NCBI RefSeq assembly: GCF_000420705.1 | Contig: NZ_ATVL01000007.1 | Coordinates: forward strand, 868,001-932,000 | From: Hymenobacter norwichensis DSM 15439 | GTDB taxonomy: Bacteria; Bacteroidota; Bacteroidia; Cytophagales; Hymenobacteraceae | Length of the DNA stretch: 64,000 nt | Reading direction: 5' to 3' | Shown: one piece after another, positions 49,158 through 58,567 of the stretch | Layout: each line of letters opens with the position of its first letter | Position numbering within the stretch: position 1 is the first letter of the stretch | Notes under the pieces: model-generated | Databases searched by the model: none | What the model was told of the DNA's origin: nothing | The model's input: the letters and a program-made list of their open reading frames with translations, nothing else | Made by a program: the position numbers and the translations under genes

Positions 49158-51046
49158 TTGTAAAGCGTGTTGTCGGCGAGGCCGTTGAGGTAGAACTGTA
49201 CGCAGGCTTTCAGCTCGTTGCCGTATTGATGGAGCTTCTGCGGGTCGGGAGCAGCTAGGGGCAGCGCAGGCAGGGCATGCTTTTGGTAGGGGTAGAGGCG
49301 CACCTGATTGTCGGTGGTGAGTTCGGCCACATAGTCAGAGTGGACGAGGAAGTAGCTGCCGCCGCTCAAGAACAAGGCCCGGCCGGTGGTACCGGCGTCA
49401 AACACAGAGTAGCCGAACGGCAGCAGTGGCTGCCCCGGCGCTAGGCCCAGGTAGTCGAGGACGGTGGCCGGAATGTCGGCTTGCTGGGTGATGCGCTGCA
49501 CGTTGGCGGCGGGCAAGGCATGACCGGGGTGGAAGAGTAGCAGCGGCGTTTTGTAGGAACCCAACGTGTTCTGGTACTCGGCACGCAGGGTTTGGGAGGT
49601 GTGGTCGGCTAGCACAATGAACAGCGTATTCTGATACCACGGCTGCCGGGCGGCGGTTTTAAAGAACTGCCGCAGCGCAAAATCGGTGTACTGCACGGAG
49701 GCATGAATGGGCAGTTCGCCGGCCGTGAACTTGCCCTTATACTGCGCTGGCACCGGAAACGGCTCGTGCGAAGTGAGCGTGAACACTGTGGAGAAAAACG
49801 GCGGCTTTTGCTGCCCCAGCTGCTTAGCGAAATATTGTAAGTAGGGCTCATCGAAAATGCCCCAGTGCCCATCAAAATCGGGGCTGGAGGTGCCGCCGGG
49901 GTATTCGCTTAGGCCGTAGTACTGCTGAATACCGGTAATGCCGGCGAAGGTGTTGAAACCCATGGTGCCATTGGTGGCTCCATGGAATACCGAGGTAGCG
50001 TAGCCCTGCCGCCCCAGCAATTCGCCTAGCCCGTGCAGTTCATCAGTCTGGAAATCAGAGGTGATAAACGAGTTTTCGGTGAGGGCCGGCAAGCCCGCCA
50101 GCACCGCCGGCAGCGCCTCAATGGAGCGGCGGCCGTTAGCGTAATGCTGCCGGAAAAACAGCCCCTGAGTAGCCAGCGAATCGAAGAACGGCGTGTAGCC
50201 CTTGCCACCGTTTTCGATGCCGTTGTACTCGGAGGCAAAGCTCTCAATCAGCAGAATCACCACATTATCCCGCGGGGCACCGGGGCGCGGGCCAGGCGGT
50301 CGGGCGGCCAGCGCCGGCTTCAGTGCCGCCATTGAGGGGAAATACGTGCGCCGTTCGGGAGCTTCCGTGCGCAAACTTTTCAGGAAGGTGAAGGTGCTGT
50401 TCAGCGCCACGTGACCCAGCACGGGCGGCGTCTGCATGAAGGCGTGGCCTGTGCGTAAGGGCTTGAGCTGTACCCCACCCCGGATACCCAGCACCGTGAG
50501 TCCGGCCAGGAGCAGCACCTCTACAATCGGCTGCCACACTCGCCGCTTTGGGCGGGCCTGATAGTAGGCAGCGTCGGCCTCGGAAGGCATGGGGTAAAAG
50601 TACCACACTAGGCCAAACAGCACCCCAAACGGAATTAGCAGAAACCAGTAGTGCCCCGCCAGCTGCCCCGCCTGCCGCTGAATGTCGTCGGTGATAGTGA
50701 ACAGCTCGTTGGTAGTGCGCCGCCCGATGAACTTGAAATACTGCGTGTCAATCAGGTTCAGGGCAATGCCAACGGCGTTGACGGTCAGGTAGAACCCGCG
50801 CAAGAAGCCCTGCCAGCGGAAGCTGAAAGCCGGCACCAACGACAGCACCAGAAACGGCACGTTGAGCAGCAGCAGTGCCGAAATGTCGTAGCGGAAGCCG
50901 TGCCAGAACGCCAGTAGCACTTGCTCCGTGGGTGCCTCCTGAAATACGCTCCGGTTGGCCCAGTAAAAGCCCAGCCGGAGCAGCACATACACGCCCATCA
51001 GCAGCAGCAACCGACGCAGCAACAGGCGCAAAAGCGGTGAAATCAT
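49154..51046 (-). CDS. LTA-synthase-like sulfatase family membrane protein
   Basis: Seen: 630 residues; five N-terminal membrane helices (to about 190) followed by a periplasmic alkaline-phosphatase-superfamily domain: NVVILLIESFASEYNGIENG (metal-binding Glu), HYANGRRSIEALPAVLAGLP (expected nucleophile site), GYATSVFHGATNGTMGFNTF, WGIFDEPYLQYFAKQL, VFTLTSHEPFPVP, and LFIVLADHTSQT (metal Asp-His). Family knowledge: LtaS-type enzymes transfer glycerol phosphate; Gram-negative relatives (EptA/MdoB-like) transfer phospho-head groups to glycans or lipids. Bacteroidota have no LTA, so the role is probably envelope glycan modification. Downstream of the SUKH gene on the same strand. Confidence 0.88.
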   Translation of the reverse strand: MISPLLRLLLRRLLLLMGVYVLLRLGFYWANRSVFQEAPTEQVLLAFWHGFRYDISALLLLNVPFLVLSLVPAFSFRWQGFLRGFYLTVNAVGIALNLIDTQYFKFIGRRTTNELFTITDDIQRQAGQLAGHYWFLLIPFGVLFGLVWYFYPMPSEADAAYYQARPKRRVWQPIVEVLLLAGLTVLGIRGGVQLKPLRTGHAFMQTPPVLGHVALNSTFTFLKSLRTEAPERRTYFPSMAALKPALAARPPGPRPGAPRDNVVILLIESFASEYNGIENGGKGYTPFFDSLATQGLFFRQHYANGRRSIEALPAVLAGLPALTENSFITSDFQTDELHGLGELLGRQGYATSVFHGATNGTMGFNTFAGITGIQQYYGLSEYPGGTSSPDFDGHWGIFDEPYLQYFAKQLGQQKPPFFSTVFTLTSHEPFPVPAQYKGKFTAGELPIHASVQYTDFALRQFFKTAARQPWYQNTLFIVLADHTSQTLRAEYQNTLGSYKTPLLLFHPGHALPAANVQRITQQADIPATVLDYLGLAPGQPLLPFGYSVFDAGTTGRALFLSGGSYFLVHSDYVAELTTDNQVRLYPYQKHALPALPLAAPDPQKLHQYGNELKACVQFYLNGLADNTLYK

Positions 51047-51107
51047 GGGTTCTTAGTGCTTGGTGCTTAGATGGCAGCGCTTAGGTTGTTCTGATGAATA
51101 CCAAGCA

Positions 51108-51713
51108 CTATTTCTGGTCGGGCGTGAAGCGGATGGACTGCCCATCAGGCAAATCCTTGATCTGGCGGTAGAAGTTGGCCAGCCAAGCCAGGCGTTCAGC
51201 AGCGCTTATTGCTTTGGTGCTGGCGGGCTGTTGGTTGTTGGTGGCCATGCAGAACGGCGGATACACGCTTAGTAACTGGCCCGGCCGCAGCACGCCGCCA
51301 CCTTGCTGAAAAGCTCGTAACGGCTCCATGCTCAGCGCATCCATCGGAAATTTTTCAGCCCCAAACAGAAAATGCTTAAAGTCCACTTCCAAGTCGGCCA
51401 GCTCGCCGGTTTCGGTGTCCAGCCACAGCACCGCGTCGCCGCGCAGCAGAAACTGGTTGCCTACACAGTCCTGCCCGAATGGAATATCGGATTCCATTAC
51501 TTCATCATAAGTGCGCCAAAAGGCTTCTTCGCCGTGCCAAGCCACGTCCAAAGAGTGCCAAGTGGGTTCGGCCACGCAGCCCCGGATGTGCAGGCCCCCG
51601 AAATATGCTACTACGCCGTTCTGCTCGCGCAGGAAGGTTTGTAGATACACCGGAAGCCGGGCAAACGTGACGAGGTCGGTTAGCTCGCCGCCAGTGAACA
51701 GAATACCTTTCAA
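51108..51713 (-). CDS. SMI1/KNR4 (SUKH) superfamily-like protein
   Basis: Seen: 201 residues; LPVYLQTFLREQNGVVAYFG followed by GLHIRG, then VGNQFLLRGDAVLWLDTETG and ELADLEVDFKHFL, typical of SMI1/KNR4-like alpha/beta folds (LP--L---NG, GN-----G-V---D-ETG). The C-terminal 60 residues are variable (with a Ser/Gln-rich linker). Family knowledge: SUKH proteins often serve as immunity proteins to polymorphic toxins, or as generic adaptors. No toxin is adjacent here, so an immunity role is unproven. Cytoplasmic, 61 bp upstream of the LTA-synthase-like gene. Confidence 0.7.
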   Translation of the reverse strand: MKGILFTGGELTDLVTFARLPVYLQTFLREQNGVVAYFGGLHIRGCVAEPTWHSLDVAWHGEEAFWRTYDEVMESDIPFGQDCVGNQFLLRGDAVLWLDTETGELADLEVDFKHFLFGAEKFPMDALSMEPLRAFQQGGGVLRPGQLLSVYPPFCMATNNQQPASTKAISAAERLAWLANFYRQIKDLPDGQSIRFTPDQK

Positions 51714-51811
51714 ATCAATCGGAAATTAAAAATTGAAGATTAAAAATGGTGACTTTACGAAGTCAGGCTGCACATTGAATGAGAGCCACCAGCTGCCGGG
51801 TTGAATTAAAA

Positions 51812-51852
51812 ATTGGGCGTCCTAACAACCATGAAGTTGTCAGAACGCCCAA
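51812..51852 (-). terminator. Intrinsic terminator of ald
   Basis: ATTGGGCGT...CTAACAAC pairs with GTTGTCAG...ACGCCCAAT with two mismatches; on the minus strand it is followed by TTTTTAATT. Positioned 28 bp beyond the ald stop. Confidence 0.8.
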
Positions 51853-51879
51853 TATCTATTGTTTGCTTCTACTTTTCAA

Positions 51880-53007
51880 TTACACAGCAGCGCCTTCCAA
51901 CACATTCTGCACGTCAACCAGCGGCAGGTTCCAGGCTTCGGCTACACCTTTGTACACCACTTCGCCATGCACCACGTTCAGGCCGAGACGCAGGGCCTCG
52001 TCGCGGCGGCAGGCTTCCTGCCAGCCCAGGTTGGCTAGCTTCACGGCGTACGGCAGTGTAGCGTTGGTCAGGGCCAGGGTAGAGGTGTAGGGCACCGCGC
52101 CGGGCATGTTGGCCACGCAGTAATGCACAATGTCGTCGATGATGAAGGTGGGGTTTTCGTGCGTGGTGGGCTCGCAGGTTTCGATGCAACCGCCTTGGTC
52201 CACGGCCACATCCACGAGTACCGTGCCGGGCTTCATGGTTTTCAGCATCTCGCGGGTGATGAGGTGCGGCGCTTTGGCCCCCGGAATCAGCACCGCGCCA
52301 ATGATGAGGTCGGCAGTTTTGATGGCCGCGCGGATATTATACTCGTTGGAGTATTGCGTCACCACGTTCTTGGGCATGAAGTCGTCCAGCTCGCGCAGGC
52401 GGTTCAGGCTGATGTCCATGATGGTCACTTGCGCGCCCAGACCGGCGGCAATTTTAGCGGCCTGCGTACCCACGATGCCGGCACCTAACACCAGCACCTC
52501 GGCGGGCTTCACGCCGGGCACGCCGCCCAGCAGGATACCACGGCCTTTCAGCGGCTTCTCCAGGTATTTGGCACCTTCCTGCGGGGCCATGCGACCGGCT
52601 ACTTCGCTCATCGGGATGAGCAGGGGCAGGGCGCGGCTGGGCAGTTCCACGGTTTCGTAGGCCAGGCACACGGCTTTACGCTCAATCATGGCGTGGGTCA
52701 GTTCCTCGCCCGAGGCAAAGTGGAAGTACGTGAACAGCAGCTGGTTTTCCTTGATAAGTGGGTACTCCTGCGCAATCGGCTCCTTTACTTTCACAATCAT
52801 CTCGGCCTTAGCATATACCTCCTCGATGGTAGGCAATACAGTGGCGCCGGCCTCTTCATACTCGGCGTCCTGGAAGCCGCTGCCCAGTCCGGCTGTGCTT
52901 TGCACGTACAGCTCGTGGCCATGCTTGCGGAGTTCAGCTACGCCGGCGGGCGTCAGACCCACGCGGTTTTCGTTGTTCTTGATTTCTTTCGGGACGCCAA
53001 TAATCAT
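51880..53007 (-). CDS. ald: Alanine dehydrogenase
   Basis: Seen: 375 residues from ATG 53007, starting MIIGVPKEIKNNENRVGLTP, the family start; 27 upstream in-frame codons are ignored. Then KVKEPIAQEY, FTYFHFASGEELTHAMIERK (substrate Lys/His region), NAD-binding VLGAGIVGTQAAKIAAGLGA, MDISLNRLRELDD and DVAVDQGGCIETCEPTTHEN. Family knowledge: Ald (about 370 residues) reversibly deaminates alanine to pyruvate with NAD+; these motifs separate it from the similar lysine/saccharopine and transhydrogenase families. Monocistronic with a terminator. Confidence 0.95.
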   Translation of the reverse strand: MIIGVPKEIKNNENRVGLTPAGVAELRKHGHELYVQSTAGLGSGFQDAEYEEAGATVLPTIEEVYAKAEMIVKVKEPIAQEYPLIKENQLLFTYFHFASGEELTHAMIERKAVCLAYETVELPSRALPLLIPMSEVAGRMAPQEGAKYLEKPLKGRGILLGGVPGVKPAEVLVLGAGIVGTQAAKIAAGLGAQVTIMDISLNRLRELDDFMPKNVVTQYSNEYNIRAAIKTADLIIGAVLIPGAKAPHLITREMLKTMKPGTVLVDVAVDQGGCIETCEPTTHENPTFIIDDIVHYCVANMPGAVPYTSTLALTNATLPYAVKLANLGWQEACRRDEALRLGLNVVHGEVVYKGVAEAWNLPLVDVQNVLEGAAV

Positions 53008-53813
53008 GTGAGAGCGGAGATGGTGAGGAGGGGAAAATAACTGGCTTGAAAACGGCAGCAAAGATAAGCGAAGCGGTTGGCATTGCACGTTGCCAGGCCG
53101 CCGTTCCTTTGTTACAAGCCGCCAGCCTATGGTTGTTGAACCAGAGGGCTAGCACATGGCTGCAAAATGGCCTTCCGTCTCGATTATGGGCTAGGAGTGG
53201 TGCCGGGAGCTTAAAATTGAATGCAGAAACAGCTGCCTGACGAATTATTACCCCTTAAAAAGCTGATTTGTGCCACAATGGTCATTTATAAAAACTGACC
53301 TTGCTGCCAGTATACTTGGCCTCAGTTGCCTGTTCGCTCAACCTTCCTTTTCGCCCGTTACTCCTTGAGTTGCAGGCTGCTCATAGTTTGAGCCGTAGTG
53401 CTGCATACTTATTTACATAAGCACAATCGATTGTGCGAAAATTAATCATCTTTGCAAGCAAGGGCATAGTTGAGCTAATCTGAAAAGCAGCCTTCGCTAT
53501 TTAGTTGCCAGCTGCCTGCGCCCTGCATTATTTGCTTTAATGGTACCGTACTGCTCTTTCCCTGACTCGAAGCCAATGAACTGCCTTGCCGCCTTCAATA
53601 AAACCTAGCTTTAGCAGGTCCGTCTGGCTGCTGCACTCAACCCCGAAAATTATTCGGTGGGTTGGCCCGAGCTAGTTGCCACTGGCCTTCGAGCGCACCA
53701 CGCAGGGCTTGCGGTTGATGCTGCTAGCCTCAGGCGGACAGCTTAGTTTATGGCTTTACGATTGATTCTTTCCTGATCCTCCCCACAACATTTGCTACCC
53801 ACCCCCAAACAGA
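53008..53813. other. Long regulatory intergenic region before the hemicellulose operon
   Basis: No protein gene is supported on either strand over 806 bp; short frames lack starts or family features. It contains the 16-bp palindrome at 53,421 and a near -7 box (CATCTTTG, 53,447-53,454), leaving a possible leader of about 350 nt before ATG 53,814. Such a long leader could hold regulatory structure; none is obvious. Confidence 0.5.
53421..53436. promoter_or_regulatory. Perfect 16-bp palindrome, LacI-family-operator-like
   Basis: GCACAATCGATTGTGC is a perfect palindrome with a central CG, the usual form of LacI-family operators. It lies 11 bp upstream of the near -7 box CATCTTTG, the expected place for a repressor site that controls the GH31-GH43-GH51 operon. 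Regulator gene not in the window. Confidence 0.6.
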
Positions 53814-56210
53814 ATGTTTCCAACTAGCTTTAAACCATTAGCCAGCCTGGGGCTACTACTGACTACCGCCGTTGCCGCTCAGGCCCAGCGCTACCAGCCT
53901 ACCGCTACCGGCCTCAAGCTCAGCACCGACTCAGTGACCGTGGAAGTGCAGTTTTACTCGCCTGATATCGTGCGGGTGCTGAAGTTTCCGAAAGACCGGG
54001 AAGCCATGAAAAAAAGTTTGGCGGTGGTGCTAACGCCCGCGCCGGGCAAGTTGAAATACAGCGAAAAGAACGGCGTAGCTACCGTGGGCAGCGCAAGCAC
54101 GCAGGTGCTGGTCAACCAGCAAACCGGCCAGGTCAGCTTCCGGACTGCTAAGGGGCAGCCGCTGCTGAGCGAAAAGGCATACGGGGCGCGCTTCAGTGCC
54201 AAAACTGATATCGACCAGCCCACCTACCGGGTGCGCCAGCAGTTTCAGCTGGCGCCCGGCGAGGCAGTGTACGGCCTAGGCCAGCACCAAGAGGGGACCT
54301 TCAACTACCGCGGTAAGCAGCTGACGCTCAAGCAGAACAATATGGTCATTGCCGTGCCGGTGCTGCATTCCAGCAAGGGCTACGGCGTGTTCTGGGACAA
54401 CTACTCGACCACCAAATTCGAGGACAACGCCCAAGCCACAACCTTCGACTCGGAAATAGGGGACTGCGCGGACTACTATGTGCTCAATGGCGGCGGCACG
54501 GCTGATGGCGTGGTGGCCCGCTACCGCCAACTCACCGGTCCGGCTCCCATGTTTCCGCGCTGGACGCTGGGCTACTGGCAAAGCAAGGAGCGCTACCGTA
54601 GCCAGGATGAAACGGTAGATGTAGTTAAAAAATACCGCAGTTTGGGTATACCGCTTGATGGCATTGTGCAGGACTGGCAGTACTGGGGCGAAAACAACGA
54701 CTTCTGGAACTCCATGGAGTTCGGCAACCCGCGCTTCCCGAACCCGCAGGGCATGGTGGACGAGGTGCATCAACTGCACGCCCACCAGATGATTTCGGTG
54801 TGGCCTTCCTTCGGCAAGAAAACTAAGCCCTACCAAGAGTTTGCCGCCAAGGATATGCTCTTCGATTTCATCACCTGGCCCCGCACACCCCACGTGAAAG
54901 TGTACGACGCCTTCGACCCCGCGGCGCGCGATATTTACTGGAAGTACCTGAACAGTGGCATCTTTAAGCTGGGCATGGATGGCTGGTGGTTGGATGCCAC
55001 CGAACCCGACCAACTCACGCCCTTCGACACCGACGACGACAACGAAACCGCCCTGGGTAGCTTCCGCAAAGTGCGCAATGCTTATCCGCTCATGAGCACC
55101 AAAGGCGTGTATGAACACCAGCGCCAAACCAGCGAAGCCAAGCGCGTATTCATTTTGACGCGCTCGGCCTTTGCCGGGCAGCAGCGTTACGGCACTATGG
55201 TGTGGTCGGGGGATGTAAATTCGCGCTGGGACGTGCTAGCCAAGCAGGTGCCCGCTGCCCTCAACTTGAGCTTGGCGGGATTCCCGTACTGGAACAGCGA
55301 CATTGGCGGCTTTTTCCCGTCGGGCAATTACCCAAAAGGGGTGAAGGACCCGGCGTTTCAGGAGCTATACACGCGCTGGCAGCAGTTTGCGGCGTTCACG
55401 CCCATGATGCGCAGCCACGGCGAGTTCACGCCCCGCGAGATTTACCAGTTTGGCGAGCGGGGCACGTGGTCGTTTGACGCGCAGGAGAAGTACATCCACC
55501 TGCGTTACCGGCTGCTGCCCTACCTGTACTCCAACATGTGGAACGTGACGCACAACGCCGGCACGCTGCTGCGCGCCCTACCCATGGACTTCCCCCGCGA
55601 CCCGAAAGCAACGGACCTGGGCAATGAGTATATGTTCGGCCCCGCGTTCCTAGTGCGTCCCGTTACGGAGGCGCAGTACGTGAACCGGCCCGACAAGAAC
55701 GTGCCCGTACCTGCGGATTTCGCGCAGACGAAGAGTGTAGATGTGTACCTGCCGGCTGGCACCGCTTGGGTTGATTTCTGGACGGGCAAGCGCCAGACTG
55801 GCGGCCAAACCGTGCAGCGCGAAACGCCCATCGACCTTCTGCCGCTCTACGTGCGGGCCGGCTCGGTGCTGCCGCTGGGGCCGCGCCAGCAGTACACCGG
55901 GGAGAAAGACGGGGCGCCGCTGGAAATCCGGGTGTACCCCGGCGCTGATGGTGAATTCACGCTATACGAAGACGAAAACGACAATTACAACTACGAGAAG
56001 GGTGCTTACGCCACCATTCGGATGCGCTGGAACGACAAAGCCCGGCAATTAACCTTCGAGGACCGCGCCGGTAATTTCCCGGGCATGCAGGCCAGCCGCA
56101 CATTTCGGGTGGTGCTGGTGGATGAACAGCACGGTACTGGGCTAGGCGAGGATAACGCGCCGGCCAAGGAAGTACAGTACGCCGGCCGCAAAACCAGTGT
56201 GAAGCTTTAA
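53814..56210 (+). CDS. Glycoside hydrolase family 31 (alpha-xylosidase/glucosidase type)
   Basis: Seen: 798 residues; signal peptide (1-24, ending AAQAQ); N-terminal beta-sandwich; EAVYGLGQHQEGTFNYRGKQ; TIM barrel with FPRWTLGYWQSKERYRSQDE, GIVQDWQYWGE, KLGMDGWWLDATEPDQL (nucleophile Asp), RVFILTRSAFAGQQRYGTMV followed by WSGDVNSRWD (acid/base Asp region); and C-terminal beta domains (YLPAGTAWVDFWTGKR, PLYVRAGSVLPLG). Family knowledge: GH31 acts by retention; the GLGQ, DGWWLDATEPD and WSGDV motifs fit alpha-xylosidases of xyloglucan use. First of three carbohydrase genes on this strand. Exported, presumably periplasmic. Confidence 0.92.
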   Translation: MFPTSFKPLASLGLLLTTAVAAQAQRYQPTATGLKLSTDSVTVEVQFYSPDIVRVLKFPKDREAMKKSLAVVLTPAPGKLKYSEKNGVATVGSASTQVLVNQQTGQVSFRTAKGQPLLSEKAYGARFSAKTDIDQPTYRVRQQFQLAPGEAVYGLGQHQEGTFNYRGKQLTLKQNNMVIAVPVLHSSKGYGVFWDNYSTTKFEDNAQATTFDSEIGDCADYYVLNGGGTADGVVARYRQLTGPAPMFPRWTLGYWQSKERYRSQDETVDVVKKYRSLGIPLDGIVQDWQYWGENNDFWNSMEFGNPRFPNPQGMVDEVHQLHAHQMISVWPSFGKKTKPYQEFAAKDMLFDFITWPRTPHVKVYDAFDPAARDIYWKYLNSGIFKLGMDGWWLDATEPDQLTPFDTDDDNETALGSFRKVRNAYPLMSTKGVYEHQRQTSEAKRVFILTRSAFAGQQRYGTMVWSGDVNSRWDVLAKQVPAALNLSLAGFPYWNSDIGGFFPSGNYPKGVKDPAFQELYTRWQQFAAFTPMMRSHGEFTPREIYQFGERGTWSFDAQEKYIHLRYRLLPYLYSNMWNVTHNAGTLLRALPMDFPRDPKATDLGNEYMFGPAFLVRPVTEAQYVNRPDKNVPVPADFAQTKSVDVYLPAGTAWVDFWTGKRQTGGQTVQRETPIDLLPLYVRAGSVLPLGPRQQYTGEKDGAPLEIRVYPGADGEFTLYEDENDNYNYEKGAYATIRMRWNDKARQLTFEDRAGNFPGMQASRTFRVVLVDEQHGTGLGEDNAPAKEVQYAGRKTSVKL

Positions 56211-56235
56211 ATAAATAATGCCAGAAAAGCCGTTC

Positions 56236-56322
56236 GTCATGCAGAGCGCAGCATCTCGTTCCAATCGTTGGATTAGTAGCCAGACATCGGCACGCGAGAT
56301 GCTTCGCTGCGCTCTGCATGAC
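56236..56322. repeat. REP-like palindromic hairpin (GTCATG family)
   Basis: Left arm 56236-56258 pairs with the right arm ending at 56322, the right arm carrying a 5-nt bulge (CGAAG-type). Its outline (GTCATGC-GAGCGC-GAAGCATCTCG) matches the hairpin at 16,807-16,895. It lies between the GH31 and GH43 genes and may cause partial termination or protect the 3' end of the mRNA. Confidence 0.75.
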
Positions 56323-56392
56323 CAATGTTTTCCTTGGTACCTCCTGCTTCAAATAGTAAGCTCTACAGCTTTTCTTTTCTCAACCCGTTTTA

Positions 56393-58561
56393 ATGAAACG
56401 CCCCTTTTCTCTGACCCTACTGCTGAGCGCCCTAGCGCTGACTAATCCGGCCAGTGCCCAGTCCGCCAAAGCCGCGAAAACTGCCGCTGCCGCACCCTAC
56501 AGTGCCTACCTGTTCGCCTACTTCACCGGCAACGACAACAAGAAACAGGAAGAAGCCATCCGCTTTGCCCTCAGTCCCGATGGCTACCATTACACCGCCC
56601 TGAATGGCAACCGACCCGTGGTTAGCTCGGCCGCCATCAGCGAAACCGGCGGGGTGCGCGACCCGCACATCTTGCGCGGAGCCGATGGCAAAACCTTCTA
56701 CATGGTGGCTACCGATATGGTATCGGCCAAGGGCTGGAGTTCCAACCGCGGCATGGTGCTGCTCAAGTCCACGGACCTGATTAATTGGAAATCCAGTGTC
56801 ATCAACTTTCAGAAGCGCTACGCCAAGCAAGATGACCTGAAGCGGGTGTGGGCTCCGCAAACCATCTACGACACCAAGGCCGGCAAGTACATGGTGTACT
56901 TCTCGTTGCAGTACGGCGCCGAGCCCGATAAAATCTACTACGCCTACGCTAACAAGGATTTCACCGACCTGGAAGGCGAGCCGAAGCAGTTGTTTTTCAG
57001 TCCCACCAACGGCTCGTGCATTGATGGCGACATTGTAGCCAAGGATGGCAAGTTTTACTTGTTCTTCAAAACCGAAGGCCAGGGCAACGGCATCAAAATA
57101 GCTGTGTCCGACAAGCTGACCGAGGGCTACGTGCTCGGCGACAAATACGTGCAGCAAACCACTAGCCCAGTGGAAGGCGCAGGCACCTTCAAGCTCAACA
57201 ACTCGCCCGACTACATCCTGATGTACGATATGTACACCAGCGGCAAGTACCAGTTCACCCGCACCCGCGACCTGCAAACCTTTACGGTAGTAGATCAGGA
57301 TATCAGCATGAACTTCCACCCGCGGCACGGCACCGTCATGCCCATTACGGCTGCCGAAGCTACCCGCCTAGCCGCCCGCTGGATGGTGCCCTCTGATGTG
57401 CTGCTGGCGGCTACTAACCCCTCTATCCGCAAAAACAACACCGTGGTAGACAGTACCGCTGGCAAAGTGGCGTTTATTGTGCCGGCAGGTAATAACCTGA
57501 AATCGTTTGACTTGCAACTCCGCAACCCCGCGTTGCCCGTCACGCCCAGCAGTCCGCAGAATTTCATCAAAGGCCCCGTGACGTACACGGTAGGGCAGGG
57601 AGCCACCAAGCGCGCCTACCAGGTGAGCGTGACCGAAACCCATAACCCCGCGCTAACCGGCTACTACGCCGACCCGGATATTCTGTATTCGCAGAAAAAC
57701 GGCAAGTTCTACCTCTATCCCACGAGCGATGGGTTTGATGGCTGGTCGGGCACGTATTTCAAGACGTTTTCCTCGCCCGATTTGGTGAACTGGAAGGATG
57801 AGGGCGTGATTCTGGACCTGCCGAAGGATGTGAGCTGGTCGAAGAAAAGCGCTTGGGCGCCGACCATTATCGAGCAAAAAACGGCCACTGGCTACAAGTA
57901 CGCCTACTATTTCTGCGCGGGTGCCAAGATTGGCGTGGCGCTGGCCGACAGCCCCACCGGCCCGTTCAAAGACTCGGGCCAGCCCTTGCTCGACAAGCTG
58001 CCCGAGGGCGTGAAAGGCGGCCAGCAGATTGACCCCGCGGCCTTCCGCGACCCCAAAACCGGCAAATTTTACCTGTATTGGGGCAATGGCTACATGGCCG
58101 GCGCGGAGCTGAATGACGACCTGACGAGCCTGAAACCCGGCACCACGCAGGTGATGACGCCCGATAACACCTTCCGCGAGGGTGCTTACGCATTCTACCG
58201 CAATGGCAAGTACTACTTCATGTGGAGCGAGGACGACACCGGCAGCCCCAACTACCAGGTGCGCTACGGCACCTCCGACACGCCGCTGGGCAAGATTACG
58301 GTGCCCGCCAACAACTCGGTTATCGCCAAAAACCCGGCGTTGGGCATCTATGGCACCGGCCATAACTCGGTCATTCAGGTGCCGGGGCGCGACGAATGGT
58401 ATATCGTGTACCACCGCTTCACCTACCCGAAGGGCATTACCATGAATGGCCCTGGCTACCACCGCGAGGTGTGCATTGACAAGCTGGAATTCAACGCCGA
58501 CGGCAGCATCAAGCCCGTGAAACCCACCCACGCCGGCATCCAGCCGGTGAAACTAAAATAA
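56393..58561 (+). CDS. Tandem GH43 (five-bladed propeller) enzyme
   Basis: Seen: 722 residues; signal peptide (1-22, ending ASAQ). First GH43-like propeller (about 35-330) with SETGGVRDPHILRGADGKTF, VWAPQTIYDTKAGKYMVYFS and SCIDGDIVAKDGKFYLFF; a linker domain (about 330-420); second propeller (about 420-705) with LTGYYADPDILYSQKNGKFY, SAWAPTIIEQ, DPAAFRDPKTGKFYLYWGNG and FREGAYAFYRNGKYYFMWSE. Family knowledge: GH43 are inverting arabinofuranosidases/xylosidases; the base Asp, the pKa-modulator Asp and the acid Glu are visible in the second domain (ADPD, FRDP, REGA). The first domain is GH43-like, but its full catalytic triad cannot be confirmed. Six bp before the GH51 gene. Confidence 0.88.
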   Translation: MKRPFSLTLLLSALALTNPASAQSAKAAKTAAAAPYSAYLFAYFTGNDNKKQEEAIRFALSPDGYHYTALNGNRPVVSSAAISETGGVRDPHILRGADGKTFYMVATDMVSAKGWSSNRGMVLLKSTDLINWKSSVINFQKRYAKQDDLKRVWAPQTIYDTKAGKYMVYFSLQYGAEPDKIYYAYANKDFTDLEGEPKQLFFSPTNGSCIDGDIVAKDGKFYLFFKTEGQGNGIKIAVSDKLTEGYVLGDKYVQQTTSPVEGAGTFKLNNSPDYILMYDMYTSGKYQFTRTRDLQTFTVVDQDISMNFHPRHGTVMPITAAEATRLAARWMVPSDVLLAATNPSIRKNNTVVDSTAGKVAFIVPAGNNLKSFDLQLRNPALPVTPSSPQNFIKGPVTYTVGQGATKRAYQVSVTETHNPALTGYYADPDILYSQKNGKFYLYPTSDGFDGWSGTYFKTFSSPDLVNWKDEGVILDLPKDVSWSKKSAWAPTIIEQKTATGYKYAYYFCAGAKIGVALADSPTGPFKDSGQPLLDKLPEGVKGGQQIDPAAFRDPKTGKFYLYWGNGYMAGAELNDDLTSLKPGTTQVMTPDNTFREGAYAFYRNGKYYFMWSEDDTGSPNYQVRYGTSDTPLGKITVPANNSVIAKNPALGIYGTGHNSVIQVPGRDEWYIVYHRFTYPKGITMNGPGYHREVCIDKLEFNADGSIKPVKPTHAGIQPVKLK

Positions 58562-58567
58562 GTAGCT

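Noticed and set aside
53046..53240. 64-codon frame in the long gap before the GH31 gene
   Set aside because: It overlaps the ald upstream region, has no family feature and no promoter, so is probably chance.
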